Under the pieces are notes generated by a model that was not told the DNA's origin, ran no database searches, and was given only the letters and a program-made list of their open reading frames with translations. Positions 16,422 through 24,796 of a DNA stretch of 64,000 nucleotides are shown one piece after another (positions within the stretch are counted from its first letter, which is position 1; every line of letters begins with the position of its first letter). A program made the position numbers and the translations under genes. Source of the DNA: VRUE01 sp963708115 (GTDB taxonomy: Bacteria; Actinomycetota; Thermoleophilia; Solirubrobacterales; 70-9); the NCBI GenBank assembly GCA_963708115.1, contig CAVPRX010000001.1, positions 930,001 to 994,000 on the forward strand, in the 5' to 3' direction.

Positions 16422-17153
16422 GTGGCTACGGTGCGGCTGGACATCGAATATGACGGCGCGAGCTTTAAGGGATGGGCGGCTCAGCCTGGGCAGCGGACCG
16501 TGCAGGGGGAGCTTGAGGCTGCTTTGGCGACTGTGTTGCGCGTGCCCGTGCAGCTTTCGGTGGCTGGGCGGACCGATACTGGGGTGCATGCGCTTGGGCA
16601 GGTTGCGAGCTTCGTCACCTCGGCGGAGATCAAGGGGGACCTGGCGCGACGGTTGAACGGGGTCGGCCCCGACGACGTCGCCGTCACCGCGGCGAGTGTG
16701 GTCGAGGACGATTTCGATGCGCGGCACAGCGCCAAGTCGCGCAGCTACCGCTACCGCCTCCTGGCTCGCTCGGCGCCAAGCCCCTTCGAGCAGAGCCGCG
16801 CCCTCTGGTGGCCTCACCGCTATGACCTCGAGGTCCTGGAAGCGTGCGCCTCAGCCCTCCAAGGCAATCACGACTTCACCGCCTTCACCCCCACCCAAAC
16901 CGACCACGTCCGCTTCGACCGCGACATCCTCTCCGCCTCCTGGGACCTCAACGGAGACCTGCTCACCTTCCGCATCACCGCCGACGCCTTCATGCGCAAC
17001 ATGGTCCGCGCCCTGGTAGGCACGATGCTCGAAGTCTCCTCAGGCCGCCGAACCACCGAAAGCTTTTCGAAGCTGCTCGCAGGAGCTCCCCGAACCGAAG
17101 CGGGCGACACGGCCCCACCACACGGCCTCTACCTGGAGAAAGTCAGCTACTGA
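16422..17153 (+). CDS. truA: tRNA pseudouridine(38-40) synthase TruA
   Basis: A 243-residue enzyme that isomerises uridines 38-40 of the tRNA anticodon arm. The catalytic Asp52 lies in VAGRTDTGVHALGQ, and the family blocks DARHSAKSRSYRYRL and ADAFMRNMVRALVGTMLEV are present, the last near the C-terminal half. The GTG of VATVRLDIEYDG is chosen because it gives the family N-terminus; the frame extends upstream through element A. truA often accompanies rplQ; here it converges on rplQ with element B between the stops. Confidence 0.95.
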   Translation: MATVRLDIEYDGASFKGWAAQPGQRTVQGELEAALATVLRVPVQLSVAGRTDTGVHALGQVASFVTSAEIKGDLARRLNGVGPDDVAVTAASVVEDDFDARHSAKSRSYRYRLLARSAPSPFEQSRALWWPHRYDLEVLEACASALQGNHDFTAFTPTQTDHVRFDRDILSASWDLNGDLLTFRITADAFMRNMVRALVGTMLEVSSGRRTTESFSKLLAGAPRTEAGDTAPPHGLYLEKVSY

Positions 17154-17178
17154 GAGACGCCAGTTGAGCTTCCGAGAT

Positions 17179-17299
17179 GGAGCGGGAGGGGGTACCCCAC
17201 CGCGCAGCGGCGTCCCGTTTTTCGCACGAACCACTCGACGAGAGAGACAAAGTCCAAGGCGAAAAACCCAGCAAGCGGTGGGGTACCCCCTCCCGCTCC
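17179..17299. repeat. Family-1 palindromic element B
   Basis: Exact 25-base arms at 17179-17203 and 17275-17299 (beginning GGAGCGGGAGGGGGTACC). The interior carries GCAGCGGCGTCCC, inner stem GTTTTTCGC (17217-17225), a 33-base loop, inner stem GCGAAAAAC (17259-17267) and CCAGCAA. It separates the convergent truA and rplQ genes, so it may end both transcripts. Confidence 0.88.
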
Positions 17300-17310
17300 C
17301 CAACCAACAG

Positions 17311-17664
17311 CTACACCAGCTCTAGATAAACCATCTCCGTAGAGTCCGACCGACGCGGGCCAAGCTTGATGATCCGCGTGTACCCACCGGGCCGCTCGAC
17401 GTAGCGAGGCGCGACCTCCTCGAACAGCTTGTGCACGATGAACTTGTCGTTGTGCAGCGTCGCCAGCGCCTGCCGGCGAGCGTGAAGGTCGCCGCGCTTG
17501 GCCAGCGTGATCAGCTGCTCGACCTCGGGCTTGACCGCCTTGGCCTTCGCCTGGCTGGTCTTGATGCGCTCGTGCTCGATCAGCTGCTTGGAGAGGTTGG
17601 ACAGGAGCGACTCCCGGTGCGCCGCGTTGCGACTCAGTTTGTTTCGCTTCTTGCGGTGGCGCAT
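17311..17664 (-). CDS. rplQ: 50S ribosomal protein L17
   Basis: A 117-residue large-subunit protein, last gene of the alpha operon. It starts MRHRKKRNKLSRNAAHRESL and contains the family block HERIKTSQAKAKAVKPEVEQLITLAKRGD; length is usual. It lies 30 bases after rpoA. The transcript would run into palindromic element B directly after the stop. Confidence 0.97.
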   Translation of the reverse strand: MRHRKKRNKLSRNAAHRESLLSNLSKQLIEHERIKTSQAKAKAVKPEVEQLITLAKRGDLHARRQALATLHNDKFIVHKLFEEVAPRYVERPGGYTRIIKLGPRRSDSTEMVYLELV

Positions 17665-17694
17665 CGGGTTCCTCGGCTCGCTCTCGTCGCTTCC

Positions 17695-18690
17695 TCAGTC
17701 TGCCTGTAGATCGAGGCCGCGGGACTGCAGGGTCTCGATCACTTCGTCGATCGACTTCGAGCCGAAGTTGGGGATCGCGTTCAGCTCCGAGCGGGTCTTG
17801 CGAACCAGATCGCCGACCGTCTGCACGCCGGCCCGCTTGAGGCAGTTGTAGGAGCGCACACCCAGCTCCAGCTCCTCGATCAGGATCTCGTCGAGGCCGT
17901 TGTTGGCCGCCGAACCGGCCACATCGCCGCCGCCGATGGCTGACAGCCCATCTCCGCCGGCAAGCGGAGCGGCAATCGCCTCGCGCGCGGTCAGTTCCTC
18001 GACCCGCTCGGCGTCGGTGAAGATGGCCAGGGTCTTGATCAGGATCTCCGAGGCCTCGCGTAGGGCAGCGGCCGGCTCAATCGAGCCGTCGGTCTCGAGA
18101 TCCAGGGTCAGTTTGTCGAAGTCGGTCCGCTGACCCACACGCGCGGTCGCTACCGAGTAGGAGGTGCGGCGGATCGGTGAGAAGATCGAGTCGATCGGGA
18201 TCACGCCGATCGGCTGCTCGTCGGACTTGTTTTCCTCAGCCGGCGAGTAGCCGCGGCCGCGACCGATCGTCAGGTAGACCTCGAGCTTGGTTTTTTTCTC
18301 CAGCGTCGCGATCGGAGCCTCGGGGTTGAGGATCTCCACTCCCGAGGGGAGATCGATGTCCTTGGCCTTGACCTCACCGGGGCCGGTGGCTACCAGCGGG
18401 GCCTCGACCTCGTCGGCATCGGTGTGCATGCGGACGACGAGATCCTTCAAGTTGAGGATGATGTCGGTGACGTCCTCTTTGACACCCGGCACCGTCGAGA
18501 ACTCGTGCGAAACGCCCTCGATGCGAACGCTGGTGACGGCAGCGCCGCCAAGCGAGGAGAGCAGGACGCGACGGAGCCCGTTGCCGAAGGTGTAGCCAAA
18601 GCCCTTGTCGAGGGGCTCGATGGTGAAGGTGCCGCGGCGGTCATCCGCCTTCTCTGCGGTTATACGAGGGACCTGAAAGTCAGTGGTCAT
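17695..18690 (-). CDS. rpoA: RNA polymerase alpha subunit
   Basis: A 331-residue alpha subunit. The N-terminal assembly domain has PLDKGFGYTFGNGLRRVLLSSL, and the C-terminal domain that contacts activators and UP elements has LELGVRSYNCLKRAGVQTVG, joined by an Ala/Gly-rich linker around residue 245. No truncation. It is downstream of rpsD by 38 bases in the usual alpha-operon order. Confidence 0.98.
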   Translation of the reverse strand: MTTDFQVPRITAEKADDRRGTFTIEPLDKGFGYTFGNGLRRVLLSSLGGAAVTSVRIEGVSHEFSTVPGVKEDVTDIILNLKDLVVRMHTDADEVEAPLVATGPGEVKAKDIDLPSGVEILNPEAPIATLEKKTKLEVYLTIGRGRGYSPAEENKSDEQPIGVIPIDSIFSPIRRTSYSVATARVGQRTDFDKLTLDLETDGSIEPAAALREASEILIKTLAIFTDAERVEELTAREAIAAPLAGGDGLSAIGGGDVAGSAANNGLDEILIEELELGVRSYNCLKRAGVQTVGDLVRKTRSELNAIPNFGSKSIDEVIETLQSRGLDLQAD

Positions 18691-18728
18691 GAGTTCCTTG
18701 CTTATGGGTGTTTCAGAAACAGTCCGGA

Positions 18729-19349
18729 CTACTTGGAGTACAGCTCGACGATCAGCTGCTCCTGCACCGGCGCCGAGATCTCAGCGCGCTCGGGGAGGCG
18801 CAGCACCTTGGCGGTAAGCGAGTCGTGGTCGGCCTGCAACCAGGCCGGCACGGTCGAGACGAGCTCGGTCGCTTTGCGAATCGTGTCGGTGGCCGCCGAA
18901 CCGGACTTGATCGAGATCACGTCCTCGGGGCGCACCTGGTAGGAGGGAACATCGACGCGACGGCCGTTGACCAGCCAGTGGCCGTGGCCGACCAGCTGCC
19001 GGGCCTGGCGCCGCGAGGCGGCGAATCCGAGGCGCACGAGGACGTTGTCCAGGCGCGACTCGAGCAGTCGCAGCAGGTTCTCGCCGGTCACGCCCTCTTG
19101 GCGCGAGGCCTTGTCGTAGTAAGCGCGAAACTGGCTCTCGAGCACCTGGTAGTAGCGCCGCGTCTTCTGCTTCTCGCGCAGCTGCACCCGGTACTCGGAC
19201 TGCCGCATCCGGCCGCGGCCATGATCGCCGGGCGGATAGGAGCGTCGCTCGACACCGCACTTGTCGGTGAAGCAGCGCTCGCCCTTGAGGAAGAGCTTCT
19301 GGCCCTCACGACGGCACTGCTTGCACTGGGCCGAAGTGTCGCGAGCCAT
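18729..19349 (-). CDS. rpsD: 30S ribosomal protein S4
   Basis: A 206-residue primary 16S-binding protein. It is the zinc-binding form: Cys9, Cys12, Cys26 and Cys31 appear in QCKQC and ERCFTDKCG. The S4 RNA-binding domain spans RLDNVLVRLGFAASRRQARQ and GHWLVNGRRVDVPS. The start overlaps the rpsK stop by one base (TAATG). It may also repress the operon, as known for S4 in other bacteria. Confidence 0.98.
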   Translation of the reverse strand: MARDTSAQCKQCRREGQKLFLKGERCFTDKCGVERRSYPPGDHGRGRMRQSEYRVQLREKQKTRRYYQVLESQFRAYYDKASRQEGVTGENLLRLLESRLDNVLVRLGFAASRRQARQLVGHGHWLVNGRRVDVPSYQVRPEDVISIKSGSAATDTIRKATELVSTVPAWLQADHDSLTAKVLRLPERAEISAPVQEQLIVELYSK

Positions 19350-19750
19350 TAGACCCGCCTCCGCTTCTTCGGGCGGCAGCCGTTGTGGGCCTGCGGTGAA
19401 ACGTCCTTGACCGTGGTCACATCGAGCCCGGCCGCCTGCAGCGAGCGGATCGCCGTCTCACGACCCGAACCGGCGCCCTTGGCAAAGACCTCGACTTTTT
19501 CAAGGCCGTGTTCCATCCCCTTCTTGGCCGCCGCGTCGGCGGTGACCTGGGCGGCGAACGGCGTCGACTTGCGCGACCCTTTGAAGCCCGCCGATCCGGC
19601 CGACTCCCAGGCGATCACGTTGCCCTGGGGGTCGGTCAAGGTGACAATCGTGTTGTTGAAGGAAGTCTTGATGTGTGCCTGCCCGTAGGCGATGTTCTTT
19701 TTGACACGGCGGCGGGTGCGCCCTTTGGCGGGTTTTTTGGCTGCGGCCAT
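19349..19750 (-). CDS. rpsK: 30S ribosomal protein S11
   Basis: A 133-residue platform protein. Family blocks AHIKTSFNNTIVTLTDPQGN and AGSGRETAIRSLQAAGLDV are complete, and the C-terminus PQAHNGCRPKKRRRV is canonical. It follows rpsM by 17 bases and overlaps rpsD by one base. Confidence 0.98.
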   Translation of the reverse strand: MAAAKKPAKGRTRRRVKKNIAYGQAHIKTSFNNTIVTLTDPQGNVIAWESAGSAGFKGSRKSTPFAAQVTADAAAKKGMEHGLEKVEVFAKGAGSGRETAIRSLQAAGLDVTTVKDVSPQAHNGCRPKKRRRV

Positions 19751-19767
19751 CTCTCTTCTCTATTCCT

Positions 19768-20139
19768 TTATGCCTTGCGCTTGCCGGCGACGCTCATCCG
19801 GCGCGGGCCCTTACGGCCGCGCGCGTTGGTCTTCGTCCGTTGACCCCTGACAGGCAGGCCGCGACGGTGGCGCAGCCCCCGGTAGGAGCCGATCTCCATC
19901 AGCCGTTTAACGTCCTGCGAGCGCTCGCGCCGCAGGTCGCCCTCGACCTCGCGCTGCTCGACTGCCTCGCGCAGTTTCACGACCTCTTCCTCGGTCAGAT
20001 CCTTGACCGAGGTGTTGGGGTCGATGCCGGTCTCCTTGAGGATGTCCTGGGCGGTGGAGCGGCCGATGCCGAAGATGTAGGTGAGCCCGATCTCGACCCG
20101 CTTGTTGACCGGGATGTTGATCCCCGCGATTCGTGCCAT
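19768..20139 (-). CDS. rpsM: 30S ribosomal protein S13
   Basis: A 123-residue head protein contacting tRNA. It starts MARIAGINIPVNKRVEIGLT and has the usual YRGLRHRRGLPVRGQRTKTN region and basic tail. It begins 3 bases after the rpmJ stop. Confidence 0.98.
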   Translation of the reverse strand: MARIAGINIPVNKRVEIGLTYIFGIGRSTAQDILKETGIDPNTSVKDLTEEEVVKLREAVEQREVEGDLRRERSQDVKRLMEIGSYRGLRHRRGLPVRGQRTKTNARGRKGPRRMSVAGKRKA

Positions 20140-20142
20140 GCG

Positions 20143-20256
20143 TCAGCCCTGCCGCTGCTTGTGGCGCGGGTTCTGGCAAATGACAAGGACCGCCCCATTG
20201 CGGCGGATTACCTTGCACTTTTCGCACATCGGCTTTACGGAAGCTCGGACCTTCAT
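20143..20256 (-). CDS. rpmJ: 50S ribosomal protein L36
   Basis: A 37-residue protein of the zinc-binding type: Cys and His ligands lie in MCEKCKVI, VICQNPRHKQ. A GGAG motif stands before the ATG at 20256; a longer open frame to 20325 is not family-like. In most actinobacteria infA precedes rpmJ, but the 127 bases upstream here are too short for it and show only a GC-rich spacer. Confidence 0.95.
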   Translation of the reverse strand: MKVRASVKPMCEKCKVIRRNGAVLVICQNPRHKQRQG

Positions 20257-20383
20257 CGCTCCGGTGATTGTCTCGACTACAGGACTCCCGCCCACCCCAT
20301 GAGTCGGGCAAGCGGGCACGAACAAACGGCCCTCAAGGCCGACCGGGAAAGATAGCAGGGGAGGGCCGGCGGCGACCGCTTGG

Positions 20384-21052
20384 TCAGGCGCCGACCAAGG
20401 CCAAGGTGAAGCCGTCGTAGCCCTTGCCGCCGACCGTCTGGATCGTCGTCGCGGTCACGCGGGGGTCGGCGGCGATCATCTCGTGGAAGCGGCGCTGGGC
20501 CGGGATCGAGGGCTCGTCGCTCTCGGCGTCGGCGAGGGCGCCGCCCCGGACGACGTTGTCGGCGACGATCAGGCCACCGGGACGGGTGCGGTCCAGGGCC
20601 CAGGCGAAGTAGTCGGGCGTATGGATCTTGTCCGCGTCGATGAAGACGAAGTCGAATGGCCCGACACCCTCGGCCTCCAAGCCGGGCAGGGAGTCGAGCG
20701 CAGGCCCAACCCGCAGCTCAACCAGGTCCGAGAGGCCGGCGTTGGCGATGTTCTTGCGCGCAACCTCGGCGTACTCGGGATCTGCCTCAAGCGTGATCAG
20801 CCGACCGTCGTCTGGCAGTGCACGCGCGAGCCAGATCGTGCTGTACCCCGCCAGCGTCCCGAACTCCAGCATCGTCCGCGCCCCGATCGACCGCGCCAAG
20901 ATCTCCAGCAACCGCGCCTGAGGCGGAGAAACCTGGATCTCCGGCAGCCCCGCGTCAACGCCGGCTTTAAGAGCCGCCTCCAGCACCTCATCCCGCGGCG
21001 CCAGCAACCCGCTCACGAACTCATCGACCTCAGCCCACCGATCCGACCACAT
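20384..21052 (-). CDS. Class I SAM O-methyltransferase, family 3 type
   Basis: A 222-residue methyltransferase of the caffeoyl-CoA/catechol O-methyltransferase type. The SAM-binding motif I is TMLEFGTLAGYSTIWLARAL, followed by LITLEADPEYAEVARKN, and the metal and catalytic region is FDFVFIDADKIHTPDYFAW with ADNVVRGGAL. Substrate unknown. It occupies the place between map and rpmJ where infA is usual, in the same direction, flanked upstream by palindromic element E. Its presence in a ribosomal operon looks like an insertion or replacement; base composition is not different from neighbours. Confidence 0.88.
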   Translation of the reverse strand: MWSDRWAEVDEFVSGLLAPRDEVLEAALKAGVDAGLPEIQVSPPQARLLEILARSIGARTMLEFGTLAGYSTIWLARALPDDGRLITLEADPEYAEVARKNIANAGLSDLVELRVGPALDSLPGLEAEGVGPFDFVFIDADKIHTPDYFAWALDRTRPGGLIVADNVVRGGALADAESDEPSIPAQRRFHEMIAADPRVTATTIQTVGGKGYDGFTLALVGA

Positions 21053-21081
21053 CAGCTGACCCTAACGAGTGCGTTACGAAG

Positions 21082-21219
21082 GAGAGACAGGTATGCCTCC
21101 GCGGGAATGTCGCGAAGCGGCGAAATGCAATCTGTCCCCTGCGCGGCGTCAGCCGCGCTCCAAGTTCCACCGCGGCAGAGCCGCGGTGGCCAATTCCCGC
21201 GGAGGCATACCTGTCTCTC
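21082..21219. repeat. Palindromic element E with two inner hairpins
   Basis: Exact 27-base arms at 21082-21108 and 21193-21219 enclose two further stems: GCGCGGC/GCCGCGC at 21141-21158 (loop GTCA) and CCACCGCGGC/GCCGCGGTGG at 21167-21189 (loop AGA), plus a tiny CGC-GAA-GCG near 21111. The result is a multi-branched fold. It fills the gap between map and the O-methyltransferase gene, both read on the minus strand. Confidence 0.88.
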
Positions 21220-21241
21220 TCCCCCGCAAACTGCTCTCGCC

Positions 21242-22000
21242 CTACTCGTCCTCGTGCCAGGGCGTGAGAATCCGCGGCCCGTCGGCTGTGACCGCGATCG
21301 TGAACTCGAAGTGGGCCGCCAGCGTGCCGTCCTGCGAGTAGACGGCCCAGCCGTCATCACCCATGCGGACCAGCGGCCCGCCGGCATTGACCATCGGCTC
21401 GATCGCCAACACGGTGCCCTCCTCCAGCTCCGGCCCCCGGCCAGGCTCGCCGAAGTTGGGGACCTGCGGATCCTCGTGCATGTCACGGCCGATCCCGTGC
21501 CCGACCAGCGTGCGGATGATCGAGAGTCCCTCGATCTCGACCGCTCGCTGGATCGCCGCCGAGACGTCGCCCAGGTGGTTTCCCGGCCGCATCTGCTCGG
21601 CGCCGGCGAAGAGCGCCGCCTTGGTCACATCGAGCAGCTTGCGCGCCTCGGGTGTCACCGAGCCGATCGGAACGGTCAAGGCCGCATCGGAGACCCAGCC
21701 GTCCTTGATCACACCGACGTCGACCGAGAGCACGTCGCCGCGCTTCAGCTCGTAGGGACCGGGGATGCCGTGCACGACCATCGAGTTGGGTGAGGCACAG
21801 ATCGATCCCGGGAAGCCCCGGTAGCCCTTGAAAGCCGGCTCGGCCCCCTGCGAACGGATGAACTTCTCCGCCGCTTCGTCCAGCTCCTTGGTCGTAACGC
21901 CGGCGCGGGCTTTGGCCGCCAGCATGCGCAGGCAGCGAACCAAGATCTGGCCCGACGCGGCCATCTTGTCGACCTGCTCGGGGGTCTTACGGATGATCAT
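21242..22000 (-). CDS. map: Methionine aminopeptidase, type I
   Basis: A 252-residue dinuclear metalloprotease removing the N-terminal Met from new proteins. Metal-ligand regions are visible in order: SVDVGVIKDGWVSDAALTV (two Asp), LVGHGIGRDMHEDP (His), LAIEPMV (Glu) and FEFTIAV (Glu). The ATG at 22000 (MIIRKTPEQ) is preferred; a GTG three codons earlier is open. It follows adk by 30 bases as in the standard secY-adk-map order. Confidence 0.96.
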   Translation of the reverse strand: MIIRKTPEQVDKMAASGQILVRCLRMLAAKARAGVTTKELDEAAEKFIRSQGAEPAFKGYRGFPGSICASPNSMVVHGIPGPYELKRGDVLSVDVGVIKDGWVSDAALTVPIGSVTPEARKLLDVTKAALFAGAEQMRPGNHLGDVSAAIQRAVEIEGLSIIRTLVGHGIGRDMHEDPQVPNFGEPGRGPELEEGTVLAIEPMVNAGGPLVRMGDDGWAVYSQDGTLAAHFEFTIAVTADGPRILTPWHEDE

Positions 22001-22030
22001 CCGATACACGCTAGCCGCCCAGCCAAGCCG

Positions 22031-22711
22031 CTAGATCGTCTCGTCGGCCTCGAGCTTCAAAGTCGCCAGGGCGCGGCGCAGCTCATCGGCCACGGCGTCC
22101 GGCGCTGCAGTACCGTCGATCCGCCGCAGCAGGCTCTGGTGGTCGTAGAACTCGATCAGGGGCTCGGTCTTCTCGTGGTAGGTGTCCAGCCGGTGGCGGA
22201 TCACCTCGGGCTTGTCGTCATCGCGGACGATCAACTCGCTGCCATCGATATCGCAGACGCCCTCGCGCTCGGGCGGGTTGAAATCGACGTGGAAGACGTG
22301 ACCGTTCTCGGCGCAGGTACGGCGGCCGCCGAGCCTCCGCATCACCTCCTCATCGCTTGCGTCGATCAGCAGCACCGCGGTCAGCCGCCGGCCAAGCTCG
22401 CCCAGCTTCGTCGCCAGCGCCTCGGCCTGCGGCACGGTGCGTGGGAAGCCGTCGAGGATGAAGCCGTCGGCCGCCTCGGCCGAGTCGATCCGCTCGGCGA
22501 TCGCGCCGACGATCACCTCGTCCGGAACGAGGTCGCCGCGGCCCATGTACTCCTTTGCCGTCTTGCCCAGCTCCGTCTCATCGCGCACCGCCGCCCGCAG
22601 GATGTCCCCGGTCGCGTAGTAGGGCAGTTGCAGATCTTCCTGCAGCCGCTCCCCCTGGGTGCCCTTCCCGCTACCAGGAGGGCCGAGAAGGACGATGTTG
22701 AGTTGAGTCAT
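22031..22711 (-). CDS. adk: Adenylate kinase
   Basis: A 226-residue enzyme interconverting ATP plus AMP and 2 ADP. The P-loop is GPPGSGKGTQ at about residues 9-18, the AMP site has YATGDILRAAV and DGFPRTVPQAEAL, and a long-form LID region contains RRTCAENGHVF. The LID lacks a complete four-Cys zinc site. The ATG at 22711 is chosen; another ATG two codons earlier is in frame, and neither has a clear ribosome site. It is separated from secY by a 137-base spacer holding an inverted repeat. Confidence 0.96.
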   Translation of the reverse strand: MTQLNIVLLGPPGSGKGTQGERLQEDLQLPYYATGDILRAAVRDETELGKTAKEYMGRGDLVPDEVIVGAIAERIDSAEAADGFILDGFPRTVPQAEALATKLGELGRRLTAVLLIDASDEEVMRRLGGRRTCAENGHVFHVDFNPPEREGVCDIDGSELIVRDDDKPEVIRHRLDTYHEKTEPLIEFYDHQSLLRRIDGTAAPDAVADELRRALATLKLEADETI

Positions 22712-22722
22712 TGACATGGCTA

Positions 22723-22847
22723 CTGAGGACGCGAAAACCAAGCAGGTCGGGGGATGCAGGGAGGGCGACGAGGGGAGCGCACTTTAGTGCGTGACCCGAG
22801 GAGACCGACCGAAGACCCCGAGATGCGCCGGTTTGCAGCGTCCTCAG
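22723..22847. repeat. Long-range inverted repeat between secY and adk
   Basis: CTGAGGACGC at 22723-22732 and its exact complement GCGTCCTCAG at 22838-22847 enclose about 105 bases, including a near-palindrome CGCACTTTAGTGCG at 22778-22791. The arms sit right at the edges of the spacer between the secY stop and the adk start, so a fold of the whole spacer in the mRNA is possible. Role unknown. Confidence 0.5.
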
Positions 22848-22848
22848 C

Positions 22849-24123
22849 CTATTTTAGGAATCCCTCGTAATTGCGCATCATCAGCTGCGCCTCGAGCTGC
22901 TTGACCGTGTCAAGCGCGACGCCGATGACGATAAGGATCGAGGTGCCGCCGAAAAAGAAGTTCGCCGAGGTCTGGCTGATCAAGATCGTCGGCAGCGCCG
23001 CCACCGCCCCTAGATAGAGCGCGCCAGGAAAGGTGAGACGAGAGAGGATTCGGTCGAGGTACTCCGCGGTCGGCCGCCCGGGACGCACCCCAGGGATGAA
23101 GCCGCCGTATTTTTTCAAGTTGTCGGCCTGGTCGACCGGGTTGAAGGTCACCGCCGTGTAGAAGTAGGTGAAGATGATGATGAAGAACACCTCGCCGACC
23201 ACGTAGGCCCAGCCATTGGGGCTGAAGAAGGCGGCGAAGTCGAGAGCGGCGGGCGTGTTCAGCATCTGGCCGATCGTCGGCGGGAAAGCCATGATCGAGG
23301 CGGCGAAGATGACCGGGATCACGCCGGCCATATTGACCCGCAGCGGTAGGTAGGTGGAGCCGCCGGAGGTCATTTTGCGCCCGACCATCCGTTTCGCGTA
23401 CTGGACCGGGATGCGGCGCTGCCCCTCCTGGACGAAGACGATCGCGACGATCACAGCCAGCGCGACGAAGGGCATCATCACGACGAAGACCTGGTCGGGG
23501 TTGTTCCACCATTGCTGCAGCCCGTTCGGCAACCCTGAGACGATCGAGGCGAAGATCATCAGCGATATGCCGTTGCCGATCCCGCGCTGGGTGATCAGCT
23601 CGCCCAGCCACATCAGCAACGTGCAGCCGGCGGTCAGGCAGATCACGATCAGTAGAACTTTGGGGCCCGCCAGGGTGGCGAGGTCATTGTTTCCGCCGGC
23701 CTGGGCGCCAAAGGAGCGGAAGAGGAAGACGTAGCCGAAGGACTGGGCGAAGGCCAGCCCGACCGTGAGATAGCGGGTGTACTGGGTGATTTTCTGCTGC
23801 CCCACCTCGCCCTCTTTCTGCAGTTTCTCCAGCGAGGGCACGACCACCGTCAACAGCTGCAGGATGATCGAGGCGGTGATGTAGGGCATGATCCCCAGCG
23901 CAAAGAGCGAGAGGCGGGAGAGGCCACCGCCGGAGAAGGTATTGAGGAAGTTGAGGATGTTGCCGCCGCCGAAGTTGGACGAGAGTTCCTTTACCGCGCT
24001 GGCATCGACCCCAGGTGCCGGGATGTAGGCACCGAGCCTGTAGAGCAGCAGCATCGCCGCGGTGAACGCAAGCTTCTTGCGGATCTCCGCGACGCCGAAA
24101 GCGTTCGCAATAGTTCTGAGCAT
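22849..24123 (-). CDS. secY: Preprotein translocase subunit SecY
   Basis: A 424-residue polytopic membrane protein forming the Sec channel with SecE. About ten membrane helices are visible, beginning KLAFTAAMLLLYRLGAYIPA; the cytoplasmic loops include PFVALAVIVAIVFVQEGQRR then IPVQYAKR, and a C-terminal ELEAQLM-like segment (KQLEAQLMMRNYEGFLK). The start shares one base with the rplO stop (TAATG). Complete and of normal length. Confidence 0.98.
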   Translation of the reverse strand: MLRTIANAFGVAEIRKKLAFTAAMLLLYRLGAYIPAPGVDASAVKELSSNFGGGNILNFLNTFSGGGLSRLSLFALGIMPYITASIILQLLTVVVPSLEKLQKEGEVGQQKITQYTRYLTVGLAFAQSFGYVFLFRSFGAQAGGNNDLATLAGPKVLLIVICLTAGCTLLMWLGELITQRGIGNGISLMIFASIVSGLPNGLQQWWNNPDQVFVVMMPFVALAVIVAIVFVQEGQRRIPVQYAKRMVGRKMTSGGSTYLPLRVNMAGVIPVIFAASIMAFPPTIGQMLNTPAALDFAAFFSPNGWAYVVGEVFFIIIFTYFYTAVTFNPVDQADNLKKYGGFIPGVRPGRPTAEYLDRILSRLTFPGALYLGAVAALPTILISQTSANFFFGGTSILIVIGVALDTVKQLEAQLMMRNYEGFLK

Positions 24124-24620
24124 TAGGGCTCCAGAGTGTGACAGGAACCGCCGGCTGCCTCGATCTTCTCGCGGGCTGCCGCGCTGAAGCCGTGCGCATG
24201 GACCTCGAGCTTCTTCGAGATCTCGCCGCGAGCGAGGATCTTCACCGGGTCCGAGCGCTTCGCCAGACCCTTAGCCTTGAGCGCCTCGACGTTGACCTCG
24301 GCGCCGGCATCGAAGCGCTCCTCGAGGTCGCCGACGTTGACTGGCTGGGTCGCGGTGCGGAAGTTCTCGAACGGCATCGACTGCTTTTTGTGCGGGCCAC
24401 GGAGCTTTCGCATCCGCATGTGGATCGGGTTCTGCCCGCCCTCGTAGCCGGCCTTGCGCTTGCGGCCCGAGCGCGCTCCGGCGCCCTTGTGACCGCGTCC
24501 GGAGGTCTTCCCCAGCCCGCTGCCCTCGCCACGGCCGATCCGCTTGCGCGGCCGTTTCGAGCCAGGCTTGGGCGAAAGGTTATGAAGCCCGATCTCCTCA
24601 GAGCGAGGCGTCTCGGCCAT
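24123..24620 (-). CDS. rplO: 50S ribosomal protein L15
   Basis: A 165-residue large-subunit protein. It has the Gly/Arg/Lys-rich N-terminal part KRPRKRIGRGEGSGLGKTSG and KGAGARSGRKRKAGYEGGQN, and the C-terminal fold LEVHAHGFSAAAREKIEAAG. It starts about 10-15 residues later than average after a short acidic leader MAETPRSEEIGL. One-base overlaps join it to rpmD and secY. Confidence 0.97.
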   Translation of the reverse strand: MAETPRSEEIGLHNLSPKPGSKRPRKRIGRGEGSGLGKTSGRGHKGAGARSGRKRKAGYEGGQNPIHMRMRKLRGPHKKQSMPFENFRTATQPVNVGDLEERFDAGAEVNVEALKAKGLAKRSDPVKILARGEISKKLEVHAHGFSAAAREKIEAAGGSCHTLEP

Positions 24621-24796
24621 CAGTCACCCACCTCCACGAGGTGCGATACGACCCGAATCTGCCCCTGCAGCTGCGGAGAATCTTTCCGCTCTACGGCCCG
24701 CCCAATCTTCCCAAGCCCAAGCGCAGCCAACGTAGCTTTCTGGCTCGGGTTGGTCCCGGCAAGCGAACGAACCTGCTTGATGGTCACCGCACTCAT
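24620..24796 (-). CDS. rpmD: 50S ribosomal protein L30
   Basis: A 58-residue protein translated directly from the minus strand: MSAVTIKQVRSLAGTNPSQK, then ATLAALGLGKIGRAVERKD and a short end VVSHLVEVGD. It matches the L30 pattern IxQVRSxxG...TLxxLGLxKIxxxV. The start overlaps the rpsE stop (ATGA) and the stop overlaps the rplO start (TGATG), so it is translated in a chain with both. Confidence 0.95.
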   Translation of the reverse strand: MSAVTIKQVRSLAGTNPSQKATLAALGLGKIGRAVERKDSPQLQGQIRVVSHLVEVGD

